Source of the DNA: Neisseria leonii
GTDB lineage: Bacteria; Pseudomonadota; Gammaproteobacteria; Burkholderiales; Neisseriaceae
Direction: 5' to 3'
DNA length: 64,000 nt
Assembly (NCBI RefSeq): GCF_028776105.2
Contig: NZ_CP145606.1
Coordinates: forward strand, 2,142,086 to 2,206,085
Position 1 is the stretch's first letter; the number at the start of each line of letters is the position of its first letter. A program made the translations under genes and the position numbers. The notes beneath the pieces were generated by a model. It had not been told where the DNA came from, made no database searches, and saw nothing but the letters and a program-made list of their open reading frames with translations. Below are positions 53,848-62,723 of this stretch, one piece after another.

Positions 53848-54552
53848 ATGACAGATTTTACCCCCGAAACCGCGCCCGAAACGCAGCGGCGCAGTATCCG
53901 CAGTTTTGTTTTGCGCCAAGGCCATATGACGGCCGCCCAGCAGCGCGCCATCGATACGCTGTGGCCGAGCTACGGTTTGGACTATCGGGCCGAAACGGCG
54001 GATTTGAATGCCGTGTTCGGCCGCAGTCGGCCGAAAATACTGGAAATCGGTTTCGGCATGGGTACGGCGACGGTGGAGATTGCCAAACGCCTGCCGGAAA
54101 AAGATTTTCTCGCCATCGATGTGCACGGACCGGGTGTGGGCAATCTGCTGAAACTGATTGGAGAAGAGGGCACGGACAATATCCGCGTGATGCGCCACGA
54201 TGCGGTGGAAGTGGTGGAAACCATGTTGGCCGATGCCGCGCTCGACGGTATCCATATTTTCTTCCCAGACCCGTGGCACAAGAAACGCCACCACAAACGC
54301 CGTCTGATTCAGGCTCCGTTTGTCGCCAAACTGCTGCCCAAACTCAAAGCCGGCGGCTATATCCATCTGGCTACCGACTGGGAAGACTATGCCGTGCAGA
54401 TGCTGGACGTTTTAAACGGTTTTCCCGAGTTGGCCAACACCGCCGCCGATTATGCCCCCACGCCCGACTACCGTCCCGAAACCAAATTTGAAGCGCGCGG
54501 CAAACGGTTGGGGCACGGCGTGTGGGATTTGGTGTTCGAGAAAAAGGCCTGA
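53848..54552 (+). CDS. trmB: tRNA (guanine-N7-)-methyltransferase
   Basis: 234 residues from ATG ([10 protein letters not shown]). It makes m7G46 in tRNA with SAM. The SAM site [19 protein letters not shown], the [11 protein letters not shown] strand and the catalytic [18 protein letters not shown] are all present. The longer upstream frame passes through a DUS and has no ribosome site. trmA follows 2 bases on, so two tRNA methyltransferases are co-transcribed. Confidence 0.95.
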   Translation: MTDFTPETAPETQRRSIRSFVLRQGHMTAAQQRAIDTLWPSYGLDYRAETADLNAVFGRSRPKILEIGFGMGTATVEIAKRLPEKDFLAIDVHGPGVGNLLKLIGEEGTDNIRVMRHDAVEVVETMLADAALDGIHIFFPDPWHKKRHHKRRLIQAPFVAKLLPKLKAGGYIHLATDWEDYAVQMLDVLNGFPELANTAADYAPTPDYRPETKFEARGKRLGHGVWDLVFEKKA

Positions 54553-54554
54553 GT

Positions 54555-55652
54555 ATGGATAGGGACGAACAGGCTTACGCTGCCCAGCTGGCCGCCAAAA
54601 CCGAACGCTTCACCCGACTGTTTGCCGGTCTGGACACGCCGCCGCTGGAAGTTTTCGCCTCGCCCGAATCGCATTTCCGTATGCGGGCGGAATTCCGCAT
54701 CTGGCACGAGGGCGGCCGTATCGACTATGCGATGTTCGAACCCGGCCGCAAAGCCGGAACGGCCTCCCTGATCAAAATCCGCACGTTTCAGACGGCCTCC
54801 CGTGCCATCAACGAATTGATGCCCGCCCTGCTGGCGGCGTTGTCGGCCGACGATGTGCTGAAAAACCGTCTGTATCAGTGCGAATTTCTCGGCACGCAGA
54901 GCGGTGAAATGCTGGTCAGCCTGATTTACCATAAAAAATTGGACGATGCGTGGACGGCGGCGGCGTGCCGTTTGGCGCAGGCGTTCGATATTCATCTTAT
55001 CGGGCGCAGCAAAGGGCAGAAAATCGTTTTGTCGCAAGATTTTGTCACCGAAGAAATGAGCGTCGGCGGCCGTCTGTACCGTTACCGCCAAACCGAAGGC
55101 GGTTTCACCCAGCCCAACGCGGCGGTATGCGGCAAAATGCTGGCATGGGCGGCCGACTGTGCGGGCAGCGACCCGCGCGATTTGCTGGAGCTGTATTGCG
55201 GCAACGGCAATTTCACTTTTCCGCTGGCCGCCTGTTTCCGCCGCGTTTTGGCGACGGAAATCTCAAAAACTTCGGCGGCGGCCGCACAATGGGGCATTGA
55301 GGCAAACGGCATCGGCAATATCCGCATCGCCCGCCTGTCGGCCGAAGAATTTACCGAAGCGTATCAAGGCCGCCGCACGTTCCGCCGTCTGGCCGAACAG
55401 GGCATTGACTTGGCCGCGTATGATTTTTCGACGGTATTCGTCGATCCGCCGCGCGCCGGAGTGGACGGGGATACGCTGCGCCTTTTGGCCGGATTCGACC
55501 GCATCCTTTATATTTCGTGCAACCCCGATACTTTGCGCGCCAATCTCGATGTATTGGCGCAGAGCCACCGTATCCGCCGCATGGCACTGTTTGACCAGTT
55601 TCCGTTTACGCACCACATTGAAAGCGGCGTATTGTTGGAAAAACGGGTATAG
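54555..55652 (+). CDS. trmA: tRNA (uracil-5-)-methyltransferase
   Basis: 365 residues, the length of TrmA (no TRAM domain, no Fe-S Cys set, unlike RlmC/RlmD). It makes m5U54 in the T loop. The SAM motif LLELYCGNGNFTFPLA, FVDPPRAGVD and the catalytic Cys in ISCNPDTLRANL are present, with the C-terminal Glu in HHIESGVLL. A reversed DUS is read in frame as FQTASRA. The start overlaps closely with the trmB end. Confidence 0.96.
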   Translation: MDRDEQAYAAQLAAKTERFTRLFAGLDTPPLEVFASPESHFRMRAEFRIWHEGGRIDYAMFEPGRKAGTASLIKIRTFQTASRAINELMPALLAALSADDVLKNRLYQCEFLGTQSGEMLVSLIYHKKLDDAWTAAACRLAQAFDIHLIGRSKGQKIVLSQDFVTEEMSVGGRLYRYRQTEGGFTQPNAAVCGKMLAWAADCAGSDPRDLLELYCGNGNFTFPLAACFRRVLATEISKTSAAAAQWGIEANGIGNIRIARLSAEEFTEAYQGRRTFRRLAEQGIDLAAYDFSTVFVDPPRAGVDGDTLRLLAGFDRILYISCNPDTLRANLDVLAQSHRIRRMALFDQFPFTHHIESGVLLEKRV

Positions 55653-55654
55653 GC

Positions 55655-57010
55655 ATGGGCGGTATGACTTATCAAAGCCGCTATATTATGGACGGCACGG
55701 TGTTGTGGCAGAGGCCGTCTGAAACGTGGGCGGAATTTGCCGCCAGGCTGGAAGCCCTGCGCGGACGGCAGCGCGCGTTTGCCCGCCTGTCTGTGGCTGC
55801 ACGCGCGGCCGTGCTGCTGCGTTTTGCCGACAGGCTGGAAGCGGCCAAAGGGCGTTTGGCGCGCATGGTGTGCGAAGAAGTCGGCCGCTGTCTGCGCGAG
55901 TGTGAAGCGGAGCTGGATAAATCGGTAGAGCTGGTGCGCTATTACGCCGAATGCGCGCCCGGGCTGTTGGCGCATAAAGATGTGGCCACGCAGGCCGAGG
56001 TCAGTCAGGTACGCTTTGAGCCGTTGGGTGTGGTGCTGGCGGTGATGCCGTGGAATTATCCGGTGTGGCAGGTATTGCGTTTTGCCGTCCCTGCCTGGTG
56101 TGCGGGCAATGCCTGTGCGGTCAAGCCCGCGCCGAGCGTGGGGCGGGTGAGTGAGGCACTGTTTGAGCTGGCGGGGGAAGATCTGCCGCTGGCGGCGGCC
56201 TGGCTGGCGCATGATGATGTGGCGGCGGCCGTTGCCCGATGCGACGCGCTGGCGTTTACCGGTTCGAGCCGGACCGGCCGTCTGCTGGCCGCCCATGCGG
56301 GCAGACATTTGAAGAAAAGTGTGTTGGAATTGGGCGGCAGCAATGCGTTTTTGGTGCTGGCCGATGCCGATCTGGAACAGGCGGCCAAAGATGCCTGTTA
56401 TTCGCGTTTCCGCGATGCGGGGCAGTCGTGCAATGCGGCCAAGCGGATTATTGTCGAAAAACCGGTGATGGCGGCTTTTCGCGCGCTGTTTCTGGCCGAA
56501 TGCGCCAAACTGCAAACCGGCGACCCGATGCAGCCCCAAACCACGCTCGCCCCGCTGCACCGTGCCGATTTGCGTGCCGTGCTGCATGAGCAGGTGTGCG
56601 ATGCAGTGCAAAACGGCGCGCGGATTCTGTGCGGCGGCTATCTGCCCGAAGGGGCGGGGACATTTTATCCGGCCACGGTTCTGGCCGATGTGAACCGCTG
56701 CTGCCGCGTGTATTATGAAGAGGTGTTCGGGCCGGTGGCCGTTTTAATGGAAGCCGAAGATGCGGAAGATGCAGTACGGTTGGCCAACGATACGCCTTTC
56801 GGTTTGGGTGCCAGCATCTATACCGCAGACAAGGCCGCAGCATGGCGGTATGCCGCGATGCTGCACACCGGTGCGGTTTACATCAACCGCCACACCAGCA
56901 GCGATCTGCGCCTGCCTTTCGGCGGCATCAAAGATTCGGGCTACGGGCGGGAATTATCGGAATTCGGACTCTATGAATTTGTCAATGTTAAAACCTACTG
57001 GCAGAAATAA
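55655..57010 (+). CDS. NAD(P)-dependent aldehyde dehydrogenase (succinate-semialdehyde type)
   Basis: 451 residues, shorter than most ALDHs and matching the Sad/GabD1 group. Catalytic Cys is in GQSCNAAKR, the general-base Glu in LELGGSN, and the cofactor loop in VMPWNYPVWQ and FTGSSRTG. It oxidises succinate semialdehyde or related aldehydes to the acid; the substrate is inferred. An AG-DUS is read in frame near the N-terminus as QRPSETW. Start could be codon 1 or codon 4. The gene begins 2 bases after trmA, so it is in the same transcript. Confidence 0.87.
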   Translation: MGGMTYQSRYIMDGTVLWQRPSETWAEFAARLEALRGRQRAFARLSVAARAAVLLRFADRLEAAKGRLARMVCEEVGRCLRECEAELDKSVELVRYYAECAPGLLAHKDVATQAEVSQVRFEPLGVVLAVMPWNYPVWQVLRFAVPAWCAGNACAVKPAPSVGRVSEALFELAGEDLPLAAAWLAHDDVAAAVARCDALAFTGSSRTGRLLAAHAGRHLKKSVLELGGSNAFLVLADADLEQAAKDACYSRFRDAGQSCNAAKRIIVEKPVMAAFRALFLAECAKLQTGDPMQPQTTLAPLHRADLRAVLHEQVCDAVQNGARILCGGYLPEGAGTFYPATVLADVNRCCRVYYEEVFGPVAVLMEAEDAEDAVRLANDTPFGLGASIYTADKAAAWRYAAMLHTGAVYINRHTSSDLRLPFGGIKDSGYGRELSEFGLYEFVNVKTYWQK

Positions 57011-57725
57011 ATTATGGCTGCTGTGCATGCTGCTGCCGTGTGCTGCGGCGGCCGAGACACCGCGCCAAGTGTATTTCAGCCGCAGCGGCGATCCGGTGGT
57101 ATCGGCCGTTCAGGCGGCCTATCTGCGCGAGTACCGTATTGAAGGCGCGGCGGCATCGGCGCAGGATTTCTATTACCCTTCGCGGCGCAAGTATTCCGAC
57201 CCTTATACCATGCCGTTGCAGGAAGCGCGCCGTTTCGTCCCCAAACTGCACAACGGTACGTTGGTGTTGTGGTATGAAAACGGGCGCAAAAAAATGGAAG
57301 CGCCGTACCGGAACGGACAGCCGCACGGCGAATGGAAAAACTGGTTCGACAACGGCAATATGTCGGCCCTGATGCCCTACCGCAACGGCAAAGTCGAAGG
57401 CGTGGGCGCGCGGTTTTACCGTAACGGTGAAAAAGAAAGCGAAATCCGTTTCAGCAACGACAAAGCCAACGGCCAATGGCGGCAGTGGTATGAGGGAGGC
57501 CGTCTGAAAAGCGAAATCCTGATGCGCGACGACAAGCCCGTCTATATGCAGACTTGGGACGAGGCCGGACGCATTACGGGCGAAATGGATTTGAGCCGCG
57601 GCCGCAACGGCGTGGTACTCGAATGGTATCCCGACGGCAGCAAACGTTCGGAAAGCGTCTATCTGAACGACAGCCTGTCTTCGCGCACCGAATGGGACGA
57701 AAACGGCAATCCCTTGGACGAATAG
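56985..57725 (+). CDS. Secreted MORN-like repeat protein (YwqK family)
   Basis: 246 residues from an ATG overlapping the ALDH 3' end by 26 bases; an ATG 12 bases earlier is an alternative. An N-terminal signal peptide (NKLWLLCMLLPCAAAA) is followed by at least five MORN-2-like repeats of the pattern xYxNGxxxGxWxxWYxxG, such as LWYENGRKKMEAPYRNGQP and WYEGGRLKSEILM. The repeats span about residues 80-240. YwqK-type proteins are often labelled antitoxins, but no toxin is seen. A DUS is in frame as GGRLK. Function unknown; periplasmic or outer-surface placement is inferred. Confidence 0.75.
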   Translation: MLKPTGRNKLWLLCMLLPCAAAAETPRQVYFSRSGDPVVSAVQAAYLREYRIEGAAASAQDFYYPSRRKYSDPYTMPLQEARRFVPKLHNGTLVLWYENGRKKMEAPYRNGQPHGEWKNWFDNGNMSALMPYRNGKVEGVGARFYRNGEKESEIRFSNDKANGQWRQWYEGGRLKSEILMRDDKPVYMQTWDEAGRITGEMDLSRGRNGVVLEWYPDGSKRSESVYLNDSLSSRTEWDENGNPLDE

Positions 57726-57766
57726 GCATGAAACCGCCGTTTCAGACGGCCCGGCAAGGAGCATAA

Positions 57767-58516
57767 ATGAATATTCTGGTTTGTAACGACGACGGCTACC
57801 TGGCGCAGGGTATCGCCGTTTTGGCGCGTGTGGCGGGTGAGTTTGCCAATGTGCGCGTGGTCGCGCCCGAGCGCAACCGCAGCGGCGTGAGCAATTCGCT
57901 GACACTGGATCGTCCGTTGCAGCTGCGCCAAGCCGAAAACGGCTTCTATTTTGTCAGCGGCACGCCCACCGACTGCATCCATCTCGCGCTGCACGCCATG
58001 CCCGAATTTGTGCCCGATTTGGTCATTTCCGGCATCAACCACGGTGCCAATATGGGCGACGATACGCTGTATTCCGGCACGGTGGCCGCCGCTACCGAAG
58101 CCTATCTGCTGGGCTTTCCCGCTGTGGCCTTTTCCCTCAACGACATCGGCGGCCGCTATTGGGATACTGCCGAAAAAGCCGCATGGCGGCTGCTGGACTA
58201 TCTGGTGAAGAACCCGCCGCAAAAACCGATTTTGTGGAACATCAATATTCCCGCCGTCGCCCCCGAAGACATTCAGGGCTTCAAAGTAACCCGTCTGGGG
58301 CGGCGGCACCACCAGCAGAGCATCGTGCCGATGCGCAACCCGCGCGGCGAAGAAGTTTACTGGCTGGGGCCGGTGGGTGAAATTTCCGACCGCGAATCGG
58401 GCACCGACTTTGCCGAATGCGAAGCCGGTTTTATTACGGTAACGCCGCTGCAAATCGACCTGACCGCCTATCCGCAGTTGGCCGAAACACGGGATTTTTG
58501 GCGCAATCTGGCCTGA
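57767..58516 (+). CDS. surE: 5'-nucleotidase SurE
   Basis: 249 residues. A metal-dependent nucleotidase acting on nucleoside monophosphates and short polyphosphates. The metal site opens [26 protein letters not shown] and [25 protein letters not shown] are conserved. The start has CAAGGAG upstream, just after a DUS-derived segment. nlpD follows, as in E. coli surE-pcm-nlpD, but pcm and rpoS are missing. Confidence 0.97.
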   Translation: MNILVCNDDGYLAQGIAVLARVAGEFANVRVVAPERNRSGVSNSLTLDRPLQLRQAENGFYFVSGTPTDCIHLALHAMPEFVPDLVISGINHGANMGDDTLYSGTVAAATEAYLLGFPAVAFSLNDIGGRYWDTAEKAAWRLLDYLVKNPPQKPILWNINIPAVAPEDIQGFKVTRLGRRHHQQSIVPMRNPRGEEVYWLGPVGEISDRESGTDFAECEAGFITVTPLQIDLTAYPQLAETRDFWRNLA

Positions 58517-58572
58517 TTGCGCGCGCCAACCGTTAAGTTGCTTAAAATCGGGGCAAATACGGACGGCAAATA

Positions 58573-58602
58573 TTGAGCCGTTTCGGGGGTTTGATTTATG
58601 AT
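58573..58602 (+). promoter_or_regulatory. Sigma-70 promoter for nlpD
   Basis: TTGAGC, 18-base spacer, TATGAT, about 50 bases before the nlpD start. Confidence 0.55.
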
Positions 58603-58654
58603 ATGCCCCGATGCGTTTCAGACTGTAAACACTATATTAGGGAAAGTAAACCAT

Positions 58655-59551
58655 ATGAAGAAAACCGCTCTGCGTGCCGCTGCGGCCGCAACCGTTATGA
58701 TGTTGGGTGCCTGTTCCTGGTTCCAGCAGCCTGCTGCTCCGGTGGTGGCGGGAACTGCTTCCGGCAGCGGCACGGCCGCGACAGGCGGCACGGCCGCGAC
58801 AGGCGGCGGTGCCGCAGACAACCCTTACGGCGCAGCACCGTATGACCCCAATGCGGCAGGTGCGGGCGTGGGCGGCAACACGGTTTATACTCCGCCGCCC
58901 GCTGCGGCTTCAAGCGGCGGTTATGTACCTTCTTACGCGCCGGTGGACATCAATGCCGCCACGCATACCGTTGTGCGCGGCGATACGGTGTACAATATTT
59001 CCAAACGCTACAACATCACACAGGACAATCTGCGCGCTTGGAATAATCTGGCCGACAACAATATCGGTGTCGGGCAGGTTTTGCGCGTGAAACCGGCCGG
59101 TTATACCGCACCGTCCGTGCCGCAGCCTGTACCGGCTCCCGTTCCGGCTGCTTCGACGCCGATCGGCAGCGGTGCGGTACGGACCGTGGCGGGCATTACT
59201 TGGACACGGCCGACGGCGGGCAGCATCATATCCAATTTCAGTACCGCCACCAAAGGCGTGGACATCGCCGGTAATGCCGGTCAGACCGTGGTGGCGGCGG
59301 CCGACGGCAAAGTTGTTTATGCCGGCTCGGGTCTGCGCGGTTACGGCAATTTGGTTATCGTCCAGCACAACAGCACTTACCTGACTGCCTACGGCCACAA
59401 TCAGAGCCTGCTGGTGAAGGAAGGCCAGAATGTGAAACGCGGCCAGGCGATCGCGCGCATGGGCAGCAGCGATACCGACCGCAACAAGTTGCGTTTTGAA
59501 GTCCGCCAGGACGGCAAACCGGTGAATCCGGCCAGCTACATTCCGCTTTAA
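58655..59551 (+). CDS. nlpD: NlpD-type LysM/LytM lipoprotein (amidase activator)
   Basis: 298 residues. The lipoprotein signal ends MMLGACSW. A low-complexity Gly/Ala/Thr linker follows, then a LysM domain (HTVVRGDTVYNISKRYNIT, about residues 105-150) that binds peptidoglycan, and a C-terminal LytM domain (about 200-298). The catalytic zinc residues of active M23 peptidases are lost (GVDIAG and LRFEVR replace HxGxD and LHFE). It should therefore activate the amidase AmiC during division rather than cut by itself. Start MKKTALR has AGGGAAAG upstream. Confidence 0.92.
   Translation: MKKTALRAAAAATVMMLGACSWFQQPAAPVVAGTASGSGTAATGGTAATGGGAADNPYGAAPYDPNAAGAGVGGNTVYTPPPAAASSGGYVPSYAPVDINAATHTVVRGDTVYNISKRYNITQDNLRAWNNLADNNIGVGQVLRVKPAGYTAPSVPQPVPAPVPAASTPIGSGAVRTVAGITWTRPTAGSIISNFSTATKGVDIAGNAGQTVVAAADGKVVYAGSGLRGYGNLVIVQHNSTYLTAYGHNQSLLVKEGQNVKRGQAIARMGSSDTDRNKLRFEVRQDGKPVNPASYIPL
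58769..58804 (+). repeat. 18-bp tandem repeat inside nlpD
   Basis: Two exact copies of GGCACGGCCGCGACAGGC coding for a Gly-Thr-Ala-Ala-Thr-Gly linker. Copy number could vary between strains without breaking the frame. Confidence 0.75.
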
Positions 59552-59582
59552 AGCACAGTAAACGGTGCGGCCGCACCTGATT

Positions 59583-59623
59583 GAGGCCGTCTGAAAACGC
59601 AAGTCCGCGCTTTCAGACGGCCT
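59583..59623 (+). terminator. DUS inverted-pair terminator after nlpD
   Basis: GAGGCCGTCTGAAAACGC faces GCGCTTTCAGACGGCC, T-poor tail. Confidence 0.7.
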
Positions 59624-59716
59624 ACTTTATTATTCTTCGGTTTAATGTTATGTTTAAGCGGCATTTCTATAAATGCGCGATGAGAAAAACAGATATTGAA
59701 TATGGAGAACCACAAA

Positions 59717-61903
59717 ATGGCTTACACCTATATCCGTGCCGCCGACCTGCAAATCGACCATCACCTTTACCGTTTCATCACCGAACGCGTGCTGGCGGAC
59801 CACCCTGCCGTGCAGGCAGAAGGATTCTGGCAGGACTTTTCCGATCTGGTGCATACTTTTTCGCCGCAAAACCGCGATTTGCTCGCCAAACGCGACCGCA
59901 TTCAAATGCAGATCGATCAGTGGCACCGCAACAACCCGGGTCCGGTCGAAGATTTGGCCGCCTACAAAACCTTTTTGAACGAACAGGAATATCTGGCGGA
60001 TACGCCGCTGCCGTTTCAGGTGTCCACGGACAATGTGGATAGGGAACTGGCCGAACAGGCCGGGCCGCAACTGGTCGTGCCGATCAACAACGCCCGTTAT
60101 GCGCTCAATGCAGCCAATGCGCGCTGGGGCAGTCTGTATGACGCACTCTACGGTACCGATGCCATAGACCGCAGCGGTGATTTGGCTCCCGTCGGCCGCT
60201 ACAACCCCAAACGGGGCGATGCCGTGATTGCGTTTGCCCGCGAATTTCTCGACAGCAGCATTCCTTTGGTCAAAGGCAGCCATAAAGACGTACAGGCGTA
60301 CTATGTGGCAGCCGGGCAGCTCAAAGCCCGCCTGGCAGACGGCAGCGAAAGCGGCCTGTTTGCCCCCGAATGTTTTGCCGGTTACAACGGCAGTGCCGAT
60401 GCACCGTCATCGCTGCTCTTCCTGCACAACGGCCTGCATTTCGATATTCTGATCGACAAAAACAGCCCCATCGGCAGTCAGGATCCGGCAGGGGTCAAAG
60501 ACATCATTCTCGAGGCCGCGCTGTCCACCATTATGGACTGCGAAGACTCGGTCGCGGCAGTAGACGGAGCAGATAAAGCCGTGGTGTACGGCAACTGGCT
60601 GGGACTGATGGAAGGCACGCTGGCAGAAGTAGTGGAAAAAGACGGCAGAACCTTTACCCGCCGCATGAATCCCGACCGCGAATATCAAAAGCCCGACGGC
60701 AGCGGCACATTCAAGCTGCCCGGCCGTTCGCTGTTGTTTATCCGCAATGTCGGCCACCTGATGACCACGCCGGCCGTGCTGGATAAAGACGGCAACGAAA
60801 TTCCCGAAGGTATTCTGGACGGTGTGATGACCGCCCTGATTGCCCATTTCGATTTGAACCGCAGCGAAAACAAAAACAGCCGCGCCGGATCGGTTTATAT
60901 TGTGAAACCGAAGATGCACGGGCCGGAAGAAGTGCGTTTTGCCGACAGGCTGTTTGCCGCGTTTGAAGATTTGGCCAAGCTGCCGCGGAATACGCTGAAA
61001 ATGGGCATTATGGATGAAGAGCGGCGTACTTCGGTCAATCTGGCCGCCTGCATTTACGAAGCGCGAGAACGTGTGGTGTTCATCAACACGGGTTTTCTCG
61101 ACCGTACCGGCGACGAAATCCACACGTCGATGCTGGCCGGTGCGGTGGTGCGCAAAGGCGAAATGAAATCGAGTGCATGGATTCAGGCATACGAACGGAA
61201 CAATGTCCAAGTCGGCTTGGCCTGCGGGCTGCCGGGCAGGGCACAGATCGGCAAAGGTATGTGGGCGATGCCGGACATGATGGCCGAAATGCTCAAACAG
61301 AAAATCGCCCACCCGAAATCGGGTGCCACCACTGCCTGGGTGCCTTCGCCGACAGCCGCCACGCTGCACGCGCTGCATTACCACCAAATCAATGTCTTCG
61401 ATGTGCAGAAAGATTTGGCGGCACAGGAGCCGCAGCACTATTTGGACGATCTGCTGCATATCCCGCTGGCAGAGTGTACCGCGTGGAGCGAGGCGGAAAA
61501 GCAGCAGGAGCTGGACAACAACTGTCAGGGTATTTTGGGTTATGTGGTGCGCTGGGTGGAGCAGGGCGTAGGCTGTTCCAAAGTACCCGACATCCACGAT
61601 GTCGGCCTGATGGAAGACCGTGCCACGCTGCGCATTTCCAGCCAGCACATTGCCAACTGGCTGCTGCACGGTGTCGTTAGCGAAGCAGAAGTGCGTGCCG
61701 CACTGGCGCGGATGGCGGCGGTGGTGGACAAGCAGAATGCCGGCGATCCCGCGTACACGCCGATGAGCGGCCGGCTCGATACTTCGCCTGCTTTCCTGGC
61801 TGCCTGTGATTTGATTTTCCAAGGTACGGCGCAACCCAGCGGCTATACCGAACCACTGCTGCACCACTGGCGGCGGGTGGCGAAAGAAGCGGCCGGTGCG
61901 TGA
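59717..61903 (+). CDS. glcB: Malate synthase G
   Basis: 728 residues from [11 protein letters not shown], with GGAGA upstream; this fits the roughly 723-residue GlcB. It condenses glyoxylate with acetyl-CoA to malate. The catalytic and metal region [16 protein letters not shown], the [14 protein letters not shown] segment and the [17 protein letters not shown] block are characteristic. No isocitrate lyase or glycolate oxidase gene is beside it. In the G-type, glyoxylate often comes from glycolate. Ends before a T-rich terminator. Confidence 0.96.
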   Translation: MAYTYIRAADLQIDHHLYRFITERVLADHPAVQAEGFWQDFSDLVHTFSPQNRDLLAKRDRIQMQIDQWHRNNPGPVEDLAAYKTFLNEQEYLADTPLPFQVSTDNVDRELAEQAGPQLVVPINNARYALNAANARWGSLYDALYGTDAIDRSGDLAPVGRYNPKRGDAVIAFAREFLDSSIPLVKGSHKDVQAYYVAAGQLKARLADGSESGLFAPECFAGYNGSADAPSSLLFLHNGLHFDILIDKNSPIGSQDPAGVKDIILEAALSTIMDCEDSVAAVDGADKAVVYGNWLGLMEGTLAEVVEKDGRTFTRRMNPDREYQKPDGSGTFKLPGRSLLFIRNVGHLMTTPAVLDKDGNEIPEGILDGVMTALIAHFDLNRSENKNSRAGSVYIVKPKMHGPEEVRFADRLFAAFEDLAKLPRNTLKMGIMDEERRTSVNLAACIYEARERVVFINTGFLDRTGDEIHTSMLAGAVVRKGEMKSSAWIQAYERNNVQVGLACGLPGRAQIGKGMWAMPDMMAEMLKQKIAHPKSGATTAWVPSPTAATLHALHYHQINVFDVQKDLAAQEPQHYLDDLLHIPLAECTAWSEAEKQQELDNNCQGILGYVVRWVEQGVGCSKVPDIHDVGLMEDRATLRISSQHIANWLLHGVVSEAEVRAALARMAAVVDKQNAGDPAYTPMSGRLDTSPAFLAACDLIFQGTAQPSGYTEPLLHHWRRVAKEAAGA

Positions 61904-61920
61904 ATGAAGTGATGGTCTGA

Positions 61921-61947
61921 AAAGGACGGTTCTGCCGTCCTTTTTTT
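61921..61947 (+). terminator. Intrinsic terminator after glcB
   Basis: AAAGGACGG and CCGTCCTTT across a 5-base loop, then T7. Confidence 0.9.
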
Positions 61948-62212
61948 GCGCCCGCCCGTTTCGGCAAGGCTGCATCCTGCTGTTTTCAGACGGCCTTCCG
62001 GCCAGACGGGCGCGGAAGTCTGACCAAACCGGCGAAACCGGAAGCAGAGTGGTGATGCAGGCAAAAAGACGATGGGTATTTTGATGCGGTCAGGCCGTCT
62101 GAATATCTTGCCGGTCCGTTTGATATTCGCAGAAGCCCGCTTGGGGCAGGTTTGGATTTTGCGGAATCCCCGTTGTGTCTGTTCTGGCTTTCAGACGGCC
62201 TTCCGGATACGG
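61948..62212. other. Gene-free stretch between glcB and the LMW phosphatase gene
   Basis: It contains three DUS (about 61985 reversed, 62093, and 62190 reversed) and the repeat-like segment CGCAGAAGCCCGCTTGG at 62128-62144. No coding frame is supported. Confidence 0.6.
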
Positions 62213-62698
62213 TCAGGCGGAGGGTTTGCCGTCAGCCGTCAGGCCGAGTTTGGCCAGCAGGGCGTTGCTGCCGTCGCGGCAGAGACGGTAGGTTTCGTCG
62301 AAGTCGCCGGTGTACCACGGGTCGGGAACATGGCTCATGCCGCTTTCGGGTATCAGGTCGGTGAGCTTGAAAATTTTGTTGCGGTGGCGGCCGAAACGCT
62401 TTTCCAGTTCGGCCAGATTGTTGTCGTCCATCGCAATCAGAAAATCAAATGCTTCAAAATCGGCTGCCTGAACGCGGCGGCTGGTGAAGCCTGCCGGTGT
62501 GATGCCGTGCTGTTTGAGCATCTGCGCGGTACCGCGGTGCATATCTTCGCCGTCGTGCCAGCCGGAAGTGCCGGCGCTGTCGCTGACGATACGGTGTGCC
62601 ACACCCGCTCGGGCGGCCTGATGGCGCAGGACAAATTCGGCCATCGGCGAACGGCAGATGTTGCTGAGACAGACAAAAAGAATGCGGTAGGTTTTCAT
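62213..62698 (-). CDS. Low-molecular-weight protein tyrosine phosphatase
   Basis: 161 residues. The P-loop is VCLSNICRSPMAE, near the N-terminus (CX5R with nucleophile Cys about residue 10). The general-acid Asp is in VPDPWYTGDF. It dephosphorylates phosphotyrosine proteins. It is not linked to an exopolysaccharide or tyrosine kinase gene here, so the partner is unknown. ATG at 62698 is chosen because KTYRILFVCLSNIC is the family start. Confidence 0.93.
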   Translation of the reverse strand: MKTYRILFVCLSNICRSPMAEFVLRHQAARAGVAHRIVSDSAGTSGWHDGEDMHRGTAQMLKQHGITPAGFTSRRVQAADFEAFDFLIAMDDNNLAELEKRFGRHRNKIFKLTDLIPESGMSHVPDPWYTGDFDETYRLCRDGSNALLAKLGLTADGKPSA

Positions 62699-62723
62699 GA
62701 TGCGGCTTTCGCGCTTGGGTGGG

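Noticed and set aside
58655..59551. Active M23 endopeptidase
   Set aside because: The His and Asp metal ligands are replaced in both motifs, so the degenerate NlpD class fits better.
60407..61975. Long open frame on the minus strand opposite glcB (over 500 codons)
   Set aside because: It mirrors a clearly identified gene, is rich in His, Gln and Arg as expected for antisense reading of G+C-rich codons, and has no recognisable motif.
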